From CAZCFB01 sp964511535 (GTDB lineage: Bacteria; Myxococcota_A; Polyangia; GCA-2747355; CAZCFB01), in assembly GCA_964511535.1 (NCBI GenBank), contig CAZEFW010000030.1, positions 1 through 64,000 of the forward strand: a stretch of DNA of 64,000 bases, read 5' to 3'. The position numbers were made by a program, and so were the translations under genes. The number at the start of each line of letters is the position of its first letter. The stretch's first letter is position 1. The notes beneath the pieces were generated by a model. It was given only the letters and a program-made list of their open reading frames with translations. It had not been told where the DNA came from and searched no databases. Below, in pieces: positions 16,392 to 26,446 of this stretch.

Positions 16392-17825
16392 TCAGAGCTG
16401 CGCCGTGGCCAGCTCGCCGATGATCTGCAGGGCGCGGTCCACGCGGTCTTCATGCTTCACGGCCAGGTTGAGGCGCAGGCAGTTGGCGTACCTGCCGGAG
16501 GCCGAGAACAGGTCGCCGGGCGCCAGGGAGATCTTGTGGTGGCGGACCTGCTCGCACAGCAGCGAGGCGCTCACCTTCGACGGGAGCTGGACCCAGATGA
16601 CCTGCCCTCCCCGGGGCCGCGTGGCCCGGCTCCCCGCGGGGAAGTAGCGGCCGATGGCGTCGATGGTCCGGGCCAGGTTGTCCCGGTACACCCGGCGCAG
16701 CTTGCGCAGGTGGCGCTCGTAGCCCCCCTCGCGCAGGTAGGCCGCCAGGGCCAGCTGCGGGATGCTCGGCGACGCGATGGAGGAGATGTTCTTCAACCAC
16801 AGCGCCTTCTCCATGGCCTCGCCCGGGACCATCCACCCGATGCGGAAACCGGGGGAGATGGTCTTGGAGAACGAGCTGACATAGATCACCCGGCCGGCCC
16901 GGTCGAAGGCCTTGACCGCGGGCGGGCGGGAGCCCTGAAATGGCAGCTCGCCGTAGATGTCGTCCTCCACCATCACCACGTCGTGGCGCTTGAGCAGCCG
17001 GGCCAGCCGGCGCTTCTTCGCCTCGCCCATGAGGCAGCCCAGGGGGTTGCTGTAGTTGGTGACCATGGCGCACGCCGACACCGACGGGCGCGCGAGGGCC
17101 CGGTCCAGGGCGTCGAGGTCCACGCCGTGCCGCGGATCGGTGCGCACCTCCAGTGCGCGCAGGTGCAGCCCCTCGAGGATCTCCAGCAGCCCGAAGTAGC
17201 AGGGCGACTCCACCGCCACCTGCTGCCCCGGGCGCGTCACGGCCTGCAGCGCCAGGAAGAGCGCCTCCTGGGCGCCGTTGGTGATGACCACGTCCGCCGG
17301 ACCCACGGCGCACCCGGCGTCCACCATGCGGCGGGCGATGGCCCGGCGCAGGCCCTCGTCTCCCAGCCCCGTCATGTAGCTGTGGGCCACCCGCGGCGAG
17401 GAGCGCATCACCTCGTTGACCTTTCGGGCCAGCACGCGCCCTGGCAGCAGGTCGAGATCAGGCGCCGCTGCGCCGAGGCGCACGAAGCCGGGCGCGTTGA
17501 TCTCCGCCTGCAGCCGCATCATCAGGTCGGTGCGCACCCGCTGGGCCCGGCGAGGCGGCTCCACCGTCTCCACCTCCTTGACCACCGCGCCCTGGCTCGC
17601 CTGCACGTAGTAGCCCGACCGCGGCCGCGCGCGGATCAGGCCGCGGTCTTCCAGCAGCCGGTACGCCTCGAGCACCGTGGTCATGCTGACCGCCCACTGG
17701 CTGTGCAGGCGGCGCACCGACGGCGCCCGGTCACCCGGCCGCAGCGTGCCGTCCTCGATGAGGCCTTGCACCCGGTCCGCCACCTGTCGGTAGAGCGGCC
17801 CGCCGCCCTGTTCGCTTGCCTGCAT
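16392..17825 (-). CDS. MocR-family regulator (GntR HTH + aminotransferase domain)
   Basis: 477 aa from ATG 17825 with AGGTGA upstream; the open frame continues to 18623 but only as a shadow of the divergent transporter gene. Residues ~8-75 are a GntR winged helix (LYRQVADRVQGLIEDG, RAPSVRRLHSQWAVSMTTVLEAYRLLEDRGLI). The rest is a type-I aminotransferase fold with NYSNPLG and the PLP-binding lysine in SFSKT (~K321). MocR proteins sense PLP or amino-acid-derived ligands and usually control a neighbouring gene. The divergent EamA transporter is the likely target, through a 12-bp inverted repeat between them. Confidence 0.9.
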   Translation of the reverse strand: MQASEQGGGPLYRQVADRVQGLIEDGTLRPGDRAPSVRRLHSQWAVSMTTVLEAYRLLEDRGLIRARPRSGYYVQASQGAVVKEVETVEPPRRAQRVRTDLMMRLQAEINAPGFVRLGAAAPDLDLLPGRVLARKVNEVMRSSPRVAHSYMTGLGDEGLRRAIARRMVDAGCAVGPADVVITNGAQEALFLALQAVTRPGQQVAVESPCYFGLLEILEGLHLRALEVRTDPRHGVDLDALDRALARPSVSACAMVTNYSNPLGCLMGEAKKRRLARLLKRHDVVMVEDDIYGELPFQGSRPPAVKAFDRAGRVIYVSSFSKTISPGFRIGWMVPGEAMEKALWLKNISSIASPSIPQLALAAYLREGGYERHLRKLRRVYRDNLARTIDAIGRYFPAGSRATRPRGGQVIWVQLPSKVSASLLCEQVRHHKISLAPGDLFSASGRYANCLRLNLAVKHEDRVDRALQIIGELATAQL

Positions 17826-17893
17826 CCGGTTCACCTCTCTCCCATGGTGCGCCCCTCGCGCCGTCGCACAAGATACAGCTGGCCTGCGCGACG

Positions 17894-17930
17894 ACCATAA
17901 CAGTTTACTCAAATCGCCAACTGTTATGGT
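17894..17930. promoter_or_regulatory. Candidate MocR operator
   Basis: ACCATAACAGTT (17894-17905) and AACTGTTATGGT (17919-17930) are perfect 12-bp inverted arms with a 13-bp spacer. They lie between the divergent mocR and transporter genes in an otherwise GC-rich region. A second, imperfect inverted repeat (TTACAAAA/TTTTGTGAA) follows. Binding by the MocR protein is inferred from position and symmetry. Confidence 0.6.
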
Positions 17931-17990
17931 TACAAAACTGATTTTGTGAATCTGTTCTGGTCCCCGCCCCGGCGTCACCTTCTGGGGGCC

Positions 17991-19004
<1,014 letters not shown>

Positions 19005-19015
19005 AAGTGACCACC

Positions 19016-19043
19016 GACTACCGACTACAGACTACAGACTGTC
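19016..19043. repeat. Heptamer repeat GACTAC(C/A), four units
   Basis: GACTACC, GACTACA, GACTACA and GACTGTC follow one another between the transporter gene and the convergent gene ending at 19059. Confidence 0.6.
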
Positions 19044-19058
19044 GACCATCTGATCCTT

Positions 19059-19805
19059 TCACCGTCCAAGATAGAGCCGAGCCAGGCCCACCTTCTTGGT
19101 CAGGAACTCGCCTCCGGGGAGCTTGCAGCCGAACTCCTTGAGGGTGATGTCGAAGCTGCAGCTCAGGCCGATGCGCGGGAGGGAGCGGCCGAAGCGGACC
19201 TCGTAGCGGTAGCAGGCGCGGGCCCGGGGCATGTCCGCTGGCGCCGGATCGTGGAGCTGGCGCAGGGCCGTGGCCATGGCTCGGTCGGCCAGGCGGTCCA
19301 GGGCGCGCACGCCGCTGCGCCGTCGAGAGGCCACCACCGGCAGCGCGCCTGGCTTCGCCTCCACACAGATCTCGTTGGTCAGCAGCTGCCCCCCCTCCTT
19401 CATCACCGCCTCCGCGATCATGGCCTGCCCCACGAGCAGCTTGGGCGGCGTGACCTCCTCGCCCATCTTGCTCGGGTCGAATGGCAGCGCCGAACCCATC
19501 TTCATGAACTGCTTGATGGCCGCCTTGTAAGCGCGGAAGTACGCGGGCGGCGCGCGTCGCTTGACCTTCGGGATCAGCGACAGATCCGGTTCGAAGTTGC
19601 GGTCCACCGCGCGCAGCAGGTCGAACAGGTAGGGGTGCGCGCGCCCGCTCCGGGCGGCGCCTCGGGCCTGGGCATCGCCGAGGAAGCGATCCACCCGCCG
19701 CTTGACCCGGCTCGCCTCTCCCTCGCCGGGGCCCGGCTTCGTCGGGGGCGCGGGCGCGACATCGCCGCGCGGGTCCCGCTGCAGATCAAGGTCGAGCGCG
19801 CGCAT
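19059..19805 (-). CDS. Hypothetical protein, possible C-terminal half of a TonB-like protein
   Basis: 248 aa. The N-terminal ~35 residues are rich in Pro, Gly and charge. The body has HPYLFDLLRAVDRNFEPDLSLIP, faintly like the start of a TonB C-terminal domain, and ends YLGR with two Cys (LSCSFD, FGCKLP). The start ATG lies 2 nt after the stop of the upstream gene (TGAGCATG), so translation is coupled. The upstream gene ends in a Pro-rich run with a C8 homopolymer, and a one-base shift there would fuse the two frames. Function unknown. Confidence 0.5.
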   Translation of the reverse strand: MRALDLDLQRDPRGDVAPAPPTKPGPGEGEASRVKRRVDRFLGDAQARGAARSGRAHPYLFDLLRAVDRNFEPDLSLIPKVKRRAPPAYFRAYKAAIKQFMKMGSALPFDPSKMGEEVTPPKLLVGQAMIAEAVMKEGGQLLTNEICVEAKPGALPVVASRRRSGVRALDRLADRAMATALRQLHDPAPADMPRARACYRYEVRFGRSLPRIGLSCSFDITLKEFGCKLPGGEFLTKKVGLARLYLGR

Positions 19806-19807
19806 GC

Positions 19808-20464
19808 TCAGGGCGAGGGGGCCGGGGGGGGATGGGGATGGGGTTCGGGAGCGGGATCGGGAGCGGGAGCGGGCTCGGGAGCGGGCTCGGGAGCGGGTTC
19901 GGGCGACACAACTACTTCTTCGGATGCATCCTCATCCCTGGCCCAGTCTGCCTCGTCCTCGAAGTCGTCCTCCACCTCCACCATGATTGAGGGCTGGTCT
20001 TCGGGCTCGGGCTCCACGTGGACGTCCTCCTGCACGCGCGAGTCGCCTGGCAGCATGCCGTCCTCGTACGCCTCGGTGGGGGCGTCGAGCTCCTCCTCGG
20101 CGAAGATCTCCTCGAACTGCACCACGATGCGGCGCGCGTGGATCTCCTCGTCCAGGGACAGCGGGAGGTTGATCTCCTCGCCCTCCCGCGTGGTGATCAC
20201 CAGCACCAGCCGGCCGTCATGGTCCTCTAGGCGGGGCAGGGTGGGCTCGTCCAGGGGCACCGAATCGAACGCGCCTTCCGGCGAGGTACGGCTGAACACC
20301 ATCAGCCTGTACTTGTAGATCACCAGGTGGGTCTCGCCCTCCATGGTGCCGTCGGCGGCGCCGGACAGGTGCATATGGTCCAGCACGCGGCCCCAGGTGG
20401 GGGACAAAAATGAGGTCAACTCTTCCGGGAGCTTGATCTCGGGATCGATCTCAATGTCAGACAT
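19808..20464 (-). CDS. Acidic hypothetical protein with PAPEP tail
   Basis: 218 aa from ATG 20464 (a GTG two codons earlier is possible). Residues ~1-110 look like one compact beta-rich domain (SPTWGRVLDHMHLSG, ETHLVIYKYRLMVFSRTS, GRLVLVITTREGEEI). They are followed by a very acidic stretch and then PEPAPEPAPAPDPAPEPHPHPPP. There is no signal peptide or membrane segment. The Pro-rich tail resembles that of the partial protein at the left edge. It is coupled to the next gene. Family not recognised. Confidence 0.55.
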   Translation of the reverse strand: MSDIEIDPEIKLPEELTSFLSPTWGRVLDHMHLSGAADGTMEGETHLVIYKYRLMVFSRTSPEGAFDSVPLDEPTLPRLEDHDGRLVLVITTREGEEINLPLSLDEEIHARRIVVQFEEIFAEEELDAPTEAYEDGMLPGDSRVQEDVHVEPEPEDQPSIMVEVEDDFEDEADWARDEDASEEVVVSPEPAPEPAPEPAPAPDPAPEPHPHPPPAPSP

Positions 20465-20629
20465 GGCCACAGCCTAAGATCCAACGCAAAAATCCTCAAG
20501 AATTTAGGGCCATGAGGGGGCGGCGTGAGTTGTTTGACAGCCTCGCCACGCTGCCTGGCGCGGGTTTTGACGTCGCCGGTAACTGGGAGCAGTATGGGGC
20601 TGGCAACCAATCCCAATCAGGAGGCACCA

Positions 20630-20854
20630 ATGAAGAAACTGATCATCGCCCTGACGCTCGCCGTCGGCCTCTGCATGGCGGGCTGCGGCGACACCTGCAC
20701 CCAGGAAGATACCAACGCCTGCACCACCACCAACTCCACCTGTGTGGCCGCGTGCATCGCTGACAAGGCCTGCCAGGACAAGTGCCAGGCCAGCTTCTGC
20801 GACTGCATGGACAACGCCGGCTGCGACACTCCCTCCAACTGCAAAAAGAACTGA
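20630..20854 (+). CDS. Small Cys-rich lipoprotein
   Basis: 74 aa. An ideal AGGAGG lies 5 nt before ATG 20630. The N-terminus MKKLIIALTLAVGLCMAGC is a lipoprotein signal with the lipidated Cys at 19. The mature part of 55 residues holds ten further Cys, mostly in CxxxC spacing (CVAAC, CQDKC, CDC), so it is probably a disulphide-stabilised envelope peptide. Function unknown. It converges on the next gene across a strong hairpin. Confidence 0.8.
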   Translation: MKKLIIALTLAVGLCMAGCGDTCTQEDTNACTTTNSTCVAACIADKACQDKCQASFCDCMDNAGCDTPSNCKKN

Positions 20855-20864
20855 TTTCGTTAAA

Positions 20865-20890
20865 CCCCCCGGGGTGACCATCCCGGGGGG
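20865..20890. terminator. GC-rich hairpin between convergent genes
   Basis: CCCCCCGGG (20865-20873) pairs with CCCGGGGGG (20882-20890) around an 8-nt loop, between two convergent stop codons 45 nt apart. It is likely to terminate both transcripts, although no U-run follows. Confidence 0.6.
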
Positions 20891-20898
20891 CGCCCCCA

Positions 20899-21531
20899 TC
20901 AGTAGCTCTTGCTGCACTTGTAGGTGCTGCCCCCCGAGGGGTTGCACGCCTGGTCCGAGGTGCAGGTACAGAGGCCCGAGCTGACATCGCACCTGGAGTG
21001 CTTCGAGCTGCCGCAGTCGGCGTCGGTCTTGCACAGGAAAGCGCCCACGTCGACGCTGCAGTAGTTGCTGTCGATGCACTTGAGGGTGACGCCCGAGATC
21101 TTGGGGCAGTCGCTGTCGACGGTGCAGCCGAGGCCGCAGCTGGTGAACGAGGGAATCTGGGGGTTGCCGGTGACGCACTTGAGGGTGTACCCGGCGAGCT
21201 TGGGGCAGTCGCTGTCCTTGTTGCAGAAGAACCCGCACGCGCCCCAGTTGAGCCCCCAGCGGCTGACCTGCTTGCAGGTCTCCTTGAGCCCGCCCCCGCC
21301 TCCCGAGCAGTCCGCGTCGGTGGTGCAGCCCACCATGCGGCACAGCCCGCCGGAGCAGATCGTGGCGCTCTCCCCCTTGTCGCATGGCGGCGTGGAGCAG
21401 CACTCGTCCGTGGTGGTGCAGGTGCGGGTGCAGCGCGCCGGCGCGGCGCCATCGCCGTCGCCGCACGCCCCGAGCAGCAGCAGCGCGGCGCACAGCGCGC
21501 CCGCCCCGGTCCTTCCTCTCATGTGTGCCAT
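20899..21531 (-). CDS. Cys-rich lipoprotein with repeated DxDC units
   Basis: 210 aa from ATG 21531 (or ATG 21522); the frame extends to 21645 without signal features. The signal GALCAALLLLGAC is a lipobox. The mature protein repeats Cys-rich units of the type CTTDADCSG, CNKDSDCPK, CTVDSDCPK and CKTDADCGS, with about 25 Cys. These units are common in secreted proteins of myxobacteria and their relatives. A structural or adhesive role is possible, but no enzyme motif is present. Confidence 0.75.
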   Translation of the reverse strand: MAHMRGRTGAGALCAALLLLGACGDGDGAAPARCTRTCTTTDECCSTPPCDKGESATICSGGLCRMVGCTTDADCSGGGGGLKETCKQVSRWGLNWGACGFFCNKDSDCPKLAGYTLKCVTGNPQIPSFTSCGLGCTVDSDCPKISGVTLKCIDSNYCSVDVGAFLCKTDADCGSSKHSRCDVSSGLCTCTSDQACNPSGGSTYKCSKSY

Positions 21532-21662
21532 GAGCCGATTGTAACAAAGGCCCGAAAACTTTTTTGCCGCGCGGGTAGACCGAACCCGTCCCCGCCGCGT
21601 TGTAACGGTCATTCGGGGCGAGCGACGCCCCGCCACATCATCCAATACCCTAGGAGGACGAC

Positions 21663-22799
21663 ATGGGACGTTTCGCCACTGCCCTGATGATCACCTGCGC
21701 GCTCGCGCTGGCCCCGCTGGCCGCTGACGCCTCTCGCCAGCAACAAGGACAGCAACGCCGCCCGGCCAAGAAAGCCGGCGCGCGCATCGACATGGTCATC
21801 GCCCTGGACACCAGCTCGAGCATGGGCGGCCTGATCAACGCCGCGCGCCAGAAGCTTTGGGACATCGTAAACGAGGCCTCCCGGGCGCGGCCGCGGCCCA
21901 TCCTGCGGGTGGGGCTGGTGACCTTCGGCTCTCCCGGGAACGCCCAGGACGGCCACGTGGTGGTCCAGAGCCCGCTGACAACCGACCTGGACGGCATCTA
22001 CGAGAAGCTGTTCGCCCTGCGCACCAACGGCGGCACGGAGTACGTGGGCCGGGCGGTGCATACGTCGGTGCGCAAGATGAAGTGGCACCGGGGCCGCAAC
22101 ACGCTGCGGCAGATCTTCGTGGCCGGAAACGAGTCCGCGGACCAGGACCGGCAGGTGCGGGCGGCCACCGCGGTGAAGCAGGCCCGGCGCAAGGGGATCT
22201 TCGTCAACGCCATCTACTGCGGCAGCCAGGCAGACGGCATCGCGCCCAGCTGGCGCGCGGTGGCCTCGGGCGGCAAGGGTGTCTTCGCCGCCATCGATCA
22301 CAACCACGGCACCACGGTGGTGGCCACGCCCTACGACCGCAAGCTCAAGGAGCTGTCCAACAAGCTCAACTCCACCTACGTGGGCTACGGCCGCAAGGGG
22401 AAGCGGGCCAAGGTGAACCAGAAGCGGCAGGACAAGAACGCGGCGAGCACCCACGCCGGCGTGGCGGCCACCCGCGCCGCGGCCAAGGCCAGCGCAGTCT
22501 ACCGTGCGGACGACTGGGACCTGGTGGACGCGCGCAAGGCGGGCAAGAAGGTCGAGCGCGAGGCCATGCCCGCGGAGCTGCAGAGCCTGTCAGAGGATGA
22601 GCTGGGCGCTCACCTGGACAAGCTGGAGCAGCGCCGGGCCAGCATCAAGAAGAAGATCCGCAAGCTGTCCGGCAAGCGCAAGGCGTTCGTCAAGGCCGAG
22701 AAGAAGCGCAAGGGCAAGACCGACGACTTGGCCTTCGACGCCGCGGTCAAGCGCGCGGTGCGCAGCCAGGCCGAGGCGATGAACATCACCATGGAGTGA
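21663..22799 (+). CDS. Exported von Willebrand A-domain protein
   Basis: 378 aa with an AGGAGG site before ATG. There is a signal peptide of ~23 residues, then a VWA domain (~40-240) with the MIDAS metal motif DTSSS at ~49-53. GGTEYVGRAVHTS and IFVAGNESADQD are the later MIDAS elements. The C-terminal ~130 residues are Lys/Arg/Ala-rich and helical, with a coiled-coil-like LEQRRASIKKKIRKLSGKRK. It probably binds a partner protein in the periplasm in a Mg2+-dependent way. Nothing nearby names the partner. Confidence 0.8.
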   Translation: MGRFATALMITCALALAPLAADASRQQQGQQRRPAKKAGARIDMVIALDTSSSMGGLINAARQKLWDIVNEASRARPRPILRVGLVTFGSPGNAQDGHVVVQSPLTTDLDGIYEKLFALRTNGGTEYVGRAVHTSVRKMKWHRGRNTLRQIFVAGNESADQDRQVRAATAVKQARRKGIFVNAIYCGSQADGIAPSWRAVASGGKGVFAAIDHNHGTTVVATPYDRKLKELSNKLNSTYVGYGRKGKRAKVNQKRQDKNAASTHAGVAATRAAAKASAVYRADDWDLVDARKAGKKVEREAMPAELQSLSEDELGAHLDKLEQRRASIKKKIRKLSGKRKAFVKAEKKRKGKTDDLAFDAAVKRAVRSQAEAMNITME

Positions 22800-22834
22800 T
22801 TCCTCCCCCTGTACCCCTGCCGCCCTCTTTCCCC

Positions 22835-24310
22835 CTACAACGCCAGCGTGGCCCACAGCCCCAGGTCGAGCCTGGACGCCGGGATGGTGAAGCCCTTGCT
22901 GTACGCGTCGGGCACGCCGGGCACGCCGGTCAGCGGCGGCACCTTCACCCCGTAGTGAAACTCCCCGTGGTCCCCCATGCGCACCGAGGCGAACAGCGCC
23001 AGGTCCAGGTAGGTCAGCACCCGCACGCGCCAGTCGAGCCTGAGCAGCCCGGTGCGGTCGCTCAGGTTGGCCAGGCCGGACAGCGAGATGGTGGTGTCGT
23101 CCCAGCTGCCAGGAGAGGGGAGCAGCGCGTAGGCCGCGAAGTAGTGGCGCCCCAGGTAGAACGGCGTGAAGGCCCCCTGTTCCCCGCTGGCCGAGCGCAG
23201 CAGCAGCCAGTCGTACAGGTCGGCGTCGGGGTAGCCCGCGCCGTTGTGGAAGTACTCCACCCCGATGAGCAGGTAGTCCTGGTCGGTGATCATGAACTGC
23301 AGCTCCCCGCCCAGGGTGAGCTGGGGGATCCACCGGTCGGAGCGGTCGGTGGCCACCGGGGTCTTGCCCGTGGCCAGGTCCAGCTGGCCGGTGTAGTGGG
23401 GCCGGCTGTCGTCGTAAGCGAAGCCTGCCTCGAAGCGCAGGTCCACCAGCCAGAAGCCGGCGGACAGGTCGGCGCCCAGGCGAAGGGGCTGGTCCTTGCC
23501 GTAGCCTGCTGAAATGGCGGCCTCCACCGGGCCCACCAGGAACTCGCCCCGTACTGCGCCGGTGACGCGGTCCGGGTGCTTGGCCAGGTCGATGCCGCCG
23601 ATGGCGTAGAAGTTCCAGCCCAGCGACTCCACCGGGAAGTGAAGCTTGAGCAGGGTGGGGCCCACCCGCTCGTCGAAGATGGCCAGCGGGTCGCGGCGCT
23701 GCTGGTTCAGGATGTCGGTGGGGTTCCAGAACCGGCTTGAGCCCCACCGGATCGGCTGGCGCCCCGCGGTGACGTAGACCACCTCGTAGATGTCCGCCTT
23801 GAGCCACAGCTGGTCCAGCGCCACCGCCAGGGAGTCGGCTGGCAGCCCCGAGGCGTCGAGGCCGTCCTGCAGGGTGGGGTCGTACATCAGCCGCCCCCGC
23901 ACGAAGGCGCGCAGCCGGTCCGACGGCCGCGCGTCGAGGAACAGGTAGACCACGTTGGGGCTGGTGACGCTGTGCTCCTCGTCGGCGAACTCGTCGGCCC
24001 AGGTGTACTGGAAGCGCAGCGACAGCTGCCCGCCGATGGTCAGCGGGTCGTCCGCCTCCTGCAGCAGGTCCCGGATGGCGCCGGCCGAGCGCACCGGCTC
24101 GTCCAGGGGTGAGGCGGGCTTCTCCTTCTGGGTCTCATCCTCTGCCTCCTCCTCGGCAGGCCCGCCGAACATGTCGGCTTCCCGCTGCTTCTCCTCCGCA
24201 CTGCCTCCAAACATCTCGGCCTCGCGGGCGGCCTCGTCCGTCGGCTCGGCCCGCGCCGGTGCAGGCGCCAGCGCGGCCAGCAACAGCAGCAGGGTGAGCG
24301 CGCGGGTCAT
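22835..24310 (-). CDS. Outer-membrane beta-barrel protein of the export operon
   Basis: 491 aa from ATG 24310, which overlaps the stop of the upstream gene (ATGA). A signal peptide ends at PARA. A charged stretch with a repeated (E/D)MFGG motif follows, then a long series of amphipathic strands (LSLRFQYTWAD, VVYLFLDARPSDRLRAFVRGRLMYD, FYAIGGIDLAKH), typical of a 14-18-strand barrel. It is last in an operon with an ABC ATPase, two permeases and a LolA-like protein. This suggests it is the outer-membrane end of the export route. The specific barrel family is not recognised. Confidence 0.7.
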   Translation of the reverse strand: MTRALTLLLLLAALAPAPARAEPTDEAAREAEMFGGSAEEKQREADMFGGPAEEEAEDETQKEKPASPLDEPVRSAGAIRDLLQEADDPLTIGGQLSLRFQYTWADEFADEEHSVTSPNVVYLFLDARPSDRLRAFVRGRLMYDPTLQDGLDASGLPADSLAVALDQLWLKADIYEVVYVTAGRQPIRWGSSRFWNPTDILNQQRRDPLAIFDERVGPTLLKLHFPVESLGWNFYAIGGIDLAKHPDRVTGAVRGEFLVGPVEAAISAGYGKDQPLRLGADLSAGFWLVDLRFEAGFAYDDSRPHYTGQLDLATGKTPVATDRSDRWIPQLTLGGELQFMITDQDYLLIGVEYFHNGAGYPDADLYDWLLLRSASGEQGAFTPFYLGRHYFAAYALLPSPGSWDDTTISLSGLANLSDRTGLLRLDWRVRVLTYLDLALFASVRMGDHGEFHYGVKVPPLTGVPGVPDAYSKGFTIPASRLDLGLWATLAL

Positions 24311-25089
24311 CTGCTGCGGGACTCGAGCCAGGCCTTGGTGAACAGGTTCGCCTTGAGGGACGAGAGGTCCACCTTCTGGATCACGATGGTGGAGCGGTTC
24401 CCCTTCTCCACCTCGTCGAAGATCCGTATCTCCTTGGGGAAGTAGATGTGCGCGCCCTTGGACTCGGAGTACATCTTCTTCCACTTCGGATAGTACGAGC
24501 TGCGCATCAGCTTGCCCGACTGGGCGTGCTCCTGGCTCTTGAGCATGTTGCCGGTCTTCTGGTCGACCCAGATGTGCTGGATCGGGAACGCCACGTCGGC
24601 CTTCTTCTTGGCCACCAGCTTCAGGTGGTGCACCTTGAACCGGCCCAGCTTCTCCTCGCCCACATATTTGGCCTTGTAGTCCTCGGCCAGGCGCGACTCG
24701 TCGTAGTCCGCGCGGCGGGAGTCGGTGCCGCCGATGCGCTCGCGCTCGGTGCGGCGGTCCCACTTGCCGGTGGCCGGGTCGTACATGAACAGGTTCTTGT
24801 CGATACGCAGGTAGCCGCGGCCCGCCTCGGCCTTGGGCTTGAGGAACAGCATCATCAGCTTGTCGTCAGCGTCGCGGCGGTAGACCACCAGCTGGTAGAC
24901 CAGGTCGTTCTTGTCCTTCTCCTTGCGCTCCAGAAAGACCATGGCCTTGTAGTCGCCCGAGTTGCGCTGGCGGTCGTCGATGACCTTGACCAGCGCCTTG
25001 ACGCCCGCCTCGTCCAGGGGCGCGGCGGTGGCCGGGGCGGCCAGCAGCAGGGCCGCCAGCGTCAGCATCAGCGTCGTCATCGTCTTCAT
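24307..25089 (-). CDS. LolA-like outer membrane lipoprotein-sorting protein
   Basis: 260 aa. The signal peptide ends at PATA. The mature protein matches the LolA-like family often annotated as outer membrane lipoprotein-sorting protein: DYKAMVFLERKEKDKNDLVYQLVVYRRD, LRIDKNLFMYDP, QHIWVDQKTGNMLKSQEH. In this fold an open beta-sheet holds acyl chains and ferries a lipid or lipoprotein across the periplasm. It lies 10 nt after the second permease gene and overlaps the barrel gene, so all five genes form one unit. Confidence 0.85.
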   Translation of the reverse strand: MKTMTTLMLTLAALLLAAPATAAPLDEAGVKALVKVIDDRQRNSGDYKAMVFLERKEKDKNDLVYQLVVYRRDADDKLMMLFLKPKAEAGRGYLRIDKNLFMYDPATGKWDRRTERERIGGTDSRRADYDESRLAEDYKAKYVGEEKLGRFKVHHLKLVAKKKADVAFPIQHIWVDQKTGNMLKSQEHAQSGKLMRSSYYPKWKKMYSESKGAHIYFPKEIRIFDEVEKGNRSTIVIQKVDLSSLKANLFTKAWLESRSR

Positions 25090-25099
25090 CGGTTCCTCC

Positions 25100-26443
25100 T
25101 CAGCCTGCGTGGTGCATGGCCGTCACGGGCTGCATGCGCGCGGCCCGCACGGCCGGTCCAAGGGCGCTCAGGCCGGTGAGCAGGGTGAACACGGCCACCG
25201 CCCCTGCCACATGAGACGGCGTGACCGACAGGTTTAATACATCGCTCAGCAAAAGCGCCTGCACCGCCTCGGTGGCGATGTGGATCTGCGCCTGGTCCAG
25301 CAGCACCGCCACGCCCGAGCCGACGGCGCCCCCGAGCAGCGTGCCCATGAGCCCAAGGAGCAGAGCCTCCACCAGGAACAGCGTCAACACCTGGCGCCGG
25401 GTCATGCCGATGGCGCGCACCGTGCCCACCTCGCCGGTGCGCTCTCGCACGGCGATCCACATGGCGTCGGTGATGCCGAGGGCGATGATGATCATCAGGA
25501 TCCCCACCAGGATGTAGCTGATGGCGTCCAGGGCGGTGACCACCCACTTGAGGTAGGACACCTCGTCGGACCAGATGGTCAGGTCCAGCTGCTGGCCGGT
25601 CCAGTCCTCGCCCGCCACGCGCTCGAACTTGAAGAAGAAGGGGGCGGGGTGGTGCTCCATCACCTCGTGCCCCTTGGCCTTGAGGTCCTGGCGCAGCCGC
25701 GCCATCACCGCCTCGGCCTGGCTCGGGTCCTTCAGGTAGATCTGGATCACGCTGCCGGTGTCCTCGCCGTACTCGTACAGGTCCTTGACCGTCTGGTGGG
25801 GCACGAAGGCGGCCCAGTTGGAGAGGAAGCCGAAGTCCTTGGCGATGGCCACCACGGTCACGTCCACGGTGTTGGTGCGGCCGGCGCCGGTGGGCGCGGT
25901 GATGGTCAGGTCGTCGCCCACCTCCACCTCCAGCCGCTTGGCCTGGCTCGCAAAGAGCATCACGGTGTTCGGCTCGGACAGCTTCGCCAGGTCGCCCTTG
26001 ACCTGGTCGCCGCCGCCCTCCTTGTAGTCACCCTCCCGGGCCATGGTCACCGCCTCGCGCAGGCGCGCCTCCTCGCGGATGTCCACGCCGGTGGGGCTGA
26101 CGTACATGCTGTGCTGGTTGGAGATGATCTTGGCCCACGCGCGCTCGCGCACCACCAGCAGCTCGGACTCGGGCACCAGCTGCTCCACCTGCTTGCGCAG
26201 TCCCGAGATGCCGTGCAGCACCGGCCAGGCGTCGGTGGTCTTGTGCTTGGAGAAGCCGGCGACGTTGACATGCCCCGAGCTGATGGCCGTGGCGGAGCGG
26301 ATCATGGTCTCGGTCAGGCCGTTGGACAGGGCCATGAGCATCACCAGCAGCATGGTGACCGCGGCCAGGGCGGTGACCAGCAGGCCGGTGCGGCGGCGGG
26401 CCTGGAGCAGGTTACGCAGGGCGATTGTGAGGTAGAGGCCCAT
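25100..26443 (-). CDS. FtsX/MacB-type ABC transporter permease
   Basis: 447 aa. One N-terminal membrane helix (~20-42), a periplasmic domain of ~250 residues and three C-terminal helices form the LolC/LolE/MacB layout. AVRERTGEVGTVRAIGMTRRQVLTLFLVEA is the conserved FtsX core that contacts the ATPase. It starts 3 nt after the larger permease. The two permeases probably form a heterodimer, as LolC and LolE do, that extracts a lipid or lipoprotein from the inner membrane. Confidence 0.9.
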   Translation of the reverse strand: MGLYLTIALRNLLQARRRTGLLVTALAAVTMLLVMLMALSNGLTETMIRSATAISSGHVNVAGFSKHKTTDAWPVLHGISGLRKQVEQLVPESELLVVRERAWAKIISNQHSMYVSPTGVDIREEARLREAVTMAREGDYKEGGGDQVKGDLAKLSEPNTVMLFASQAKRLEVEVGDDLTITAPTGAGRTNTVDVTVVAIAKDFGFLSNWAAFVPHQTVKDLYEYGEDTGSVIQIYLKDPSQAEAVMARLRQDLKAKGHEVMEHHPAPFFFKFERVAGEDWTGQQLDLTIWSDEVSYLKWVVTALDAISYILVGILMIIIALGITDAMWIAVRERTGEVGTVRAIGMTRRQVLTLFLVEALLLGLMGTLLGGAVGSGVAVLLDQAQIHIATEAVQALLLSDVLNLSVTPSHVAGAVAVFTLLTGLSALGPAVRAARMQPVTAMHHAG

Positions 26444-26446
26444 GGT

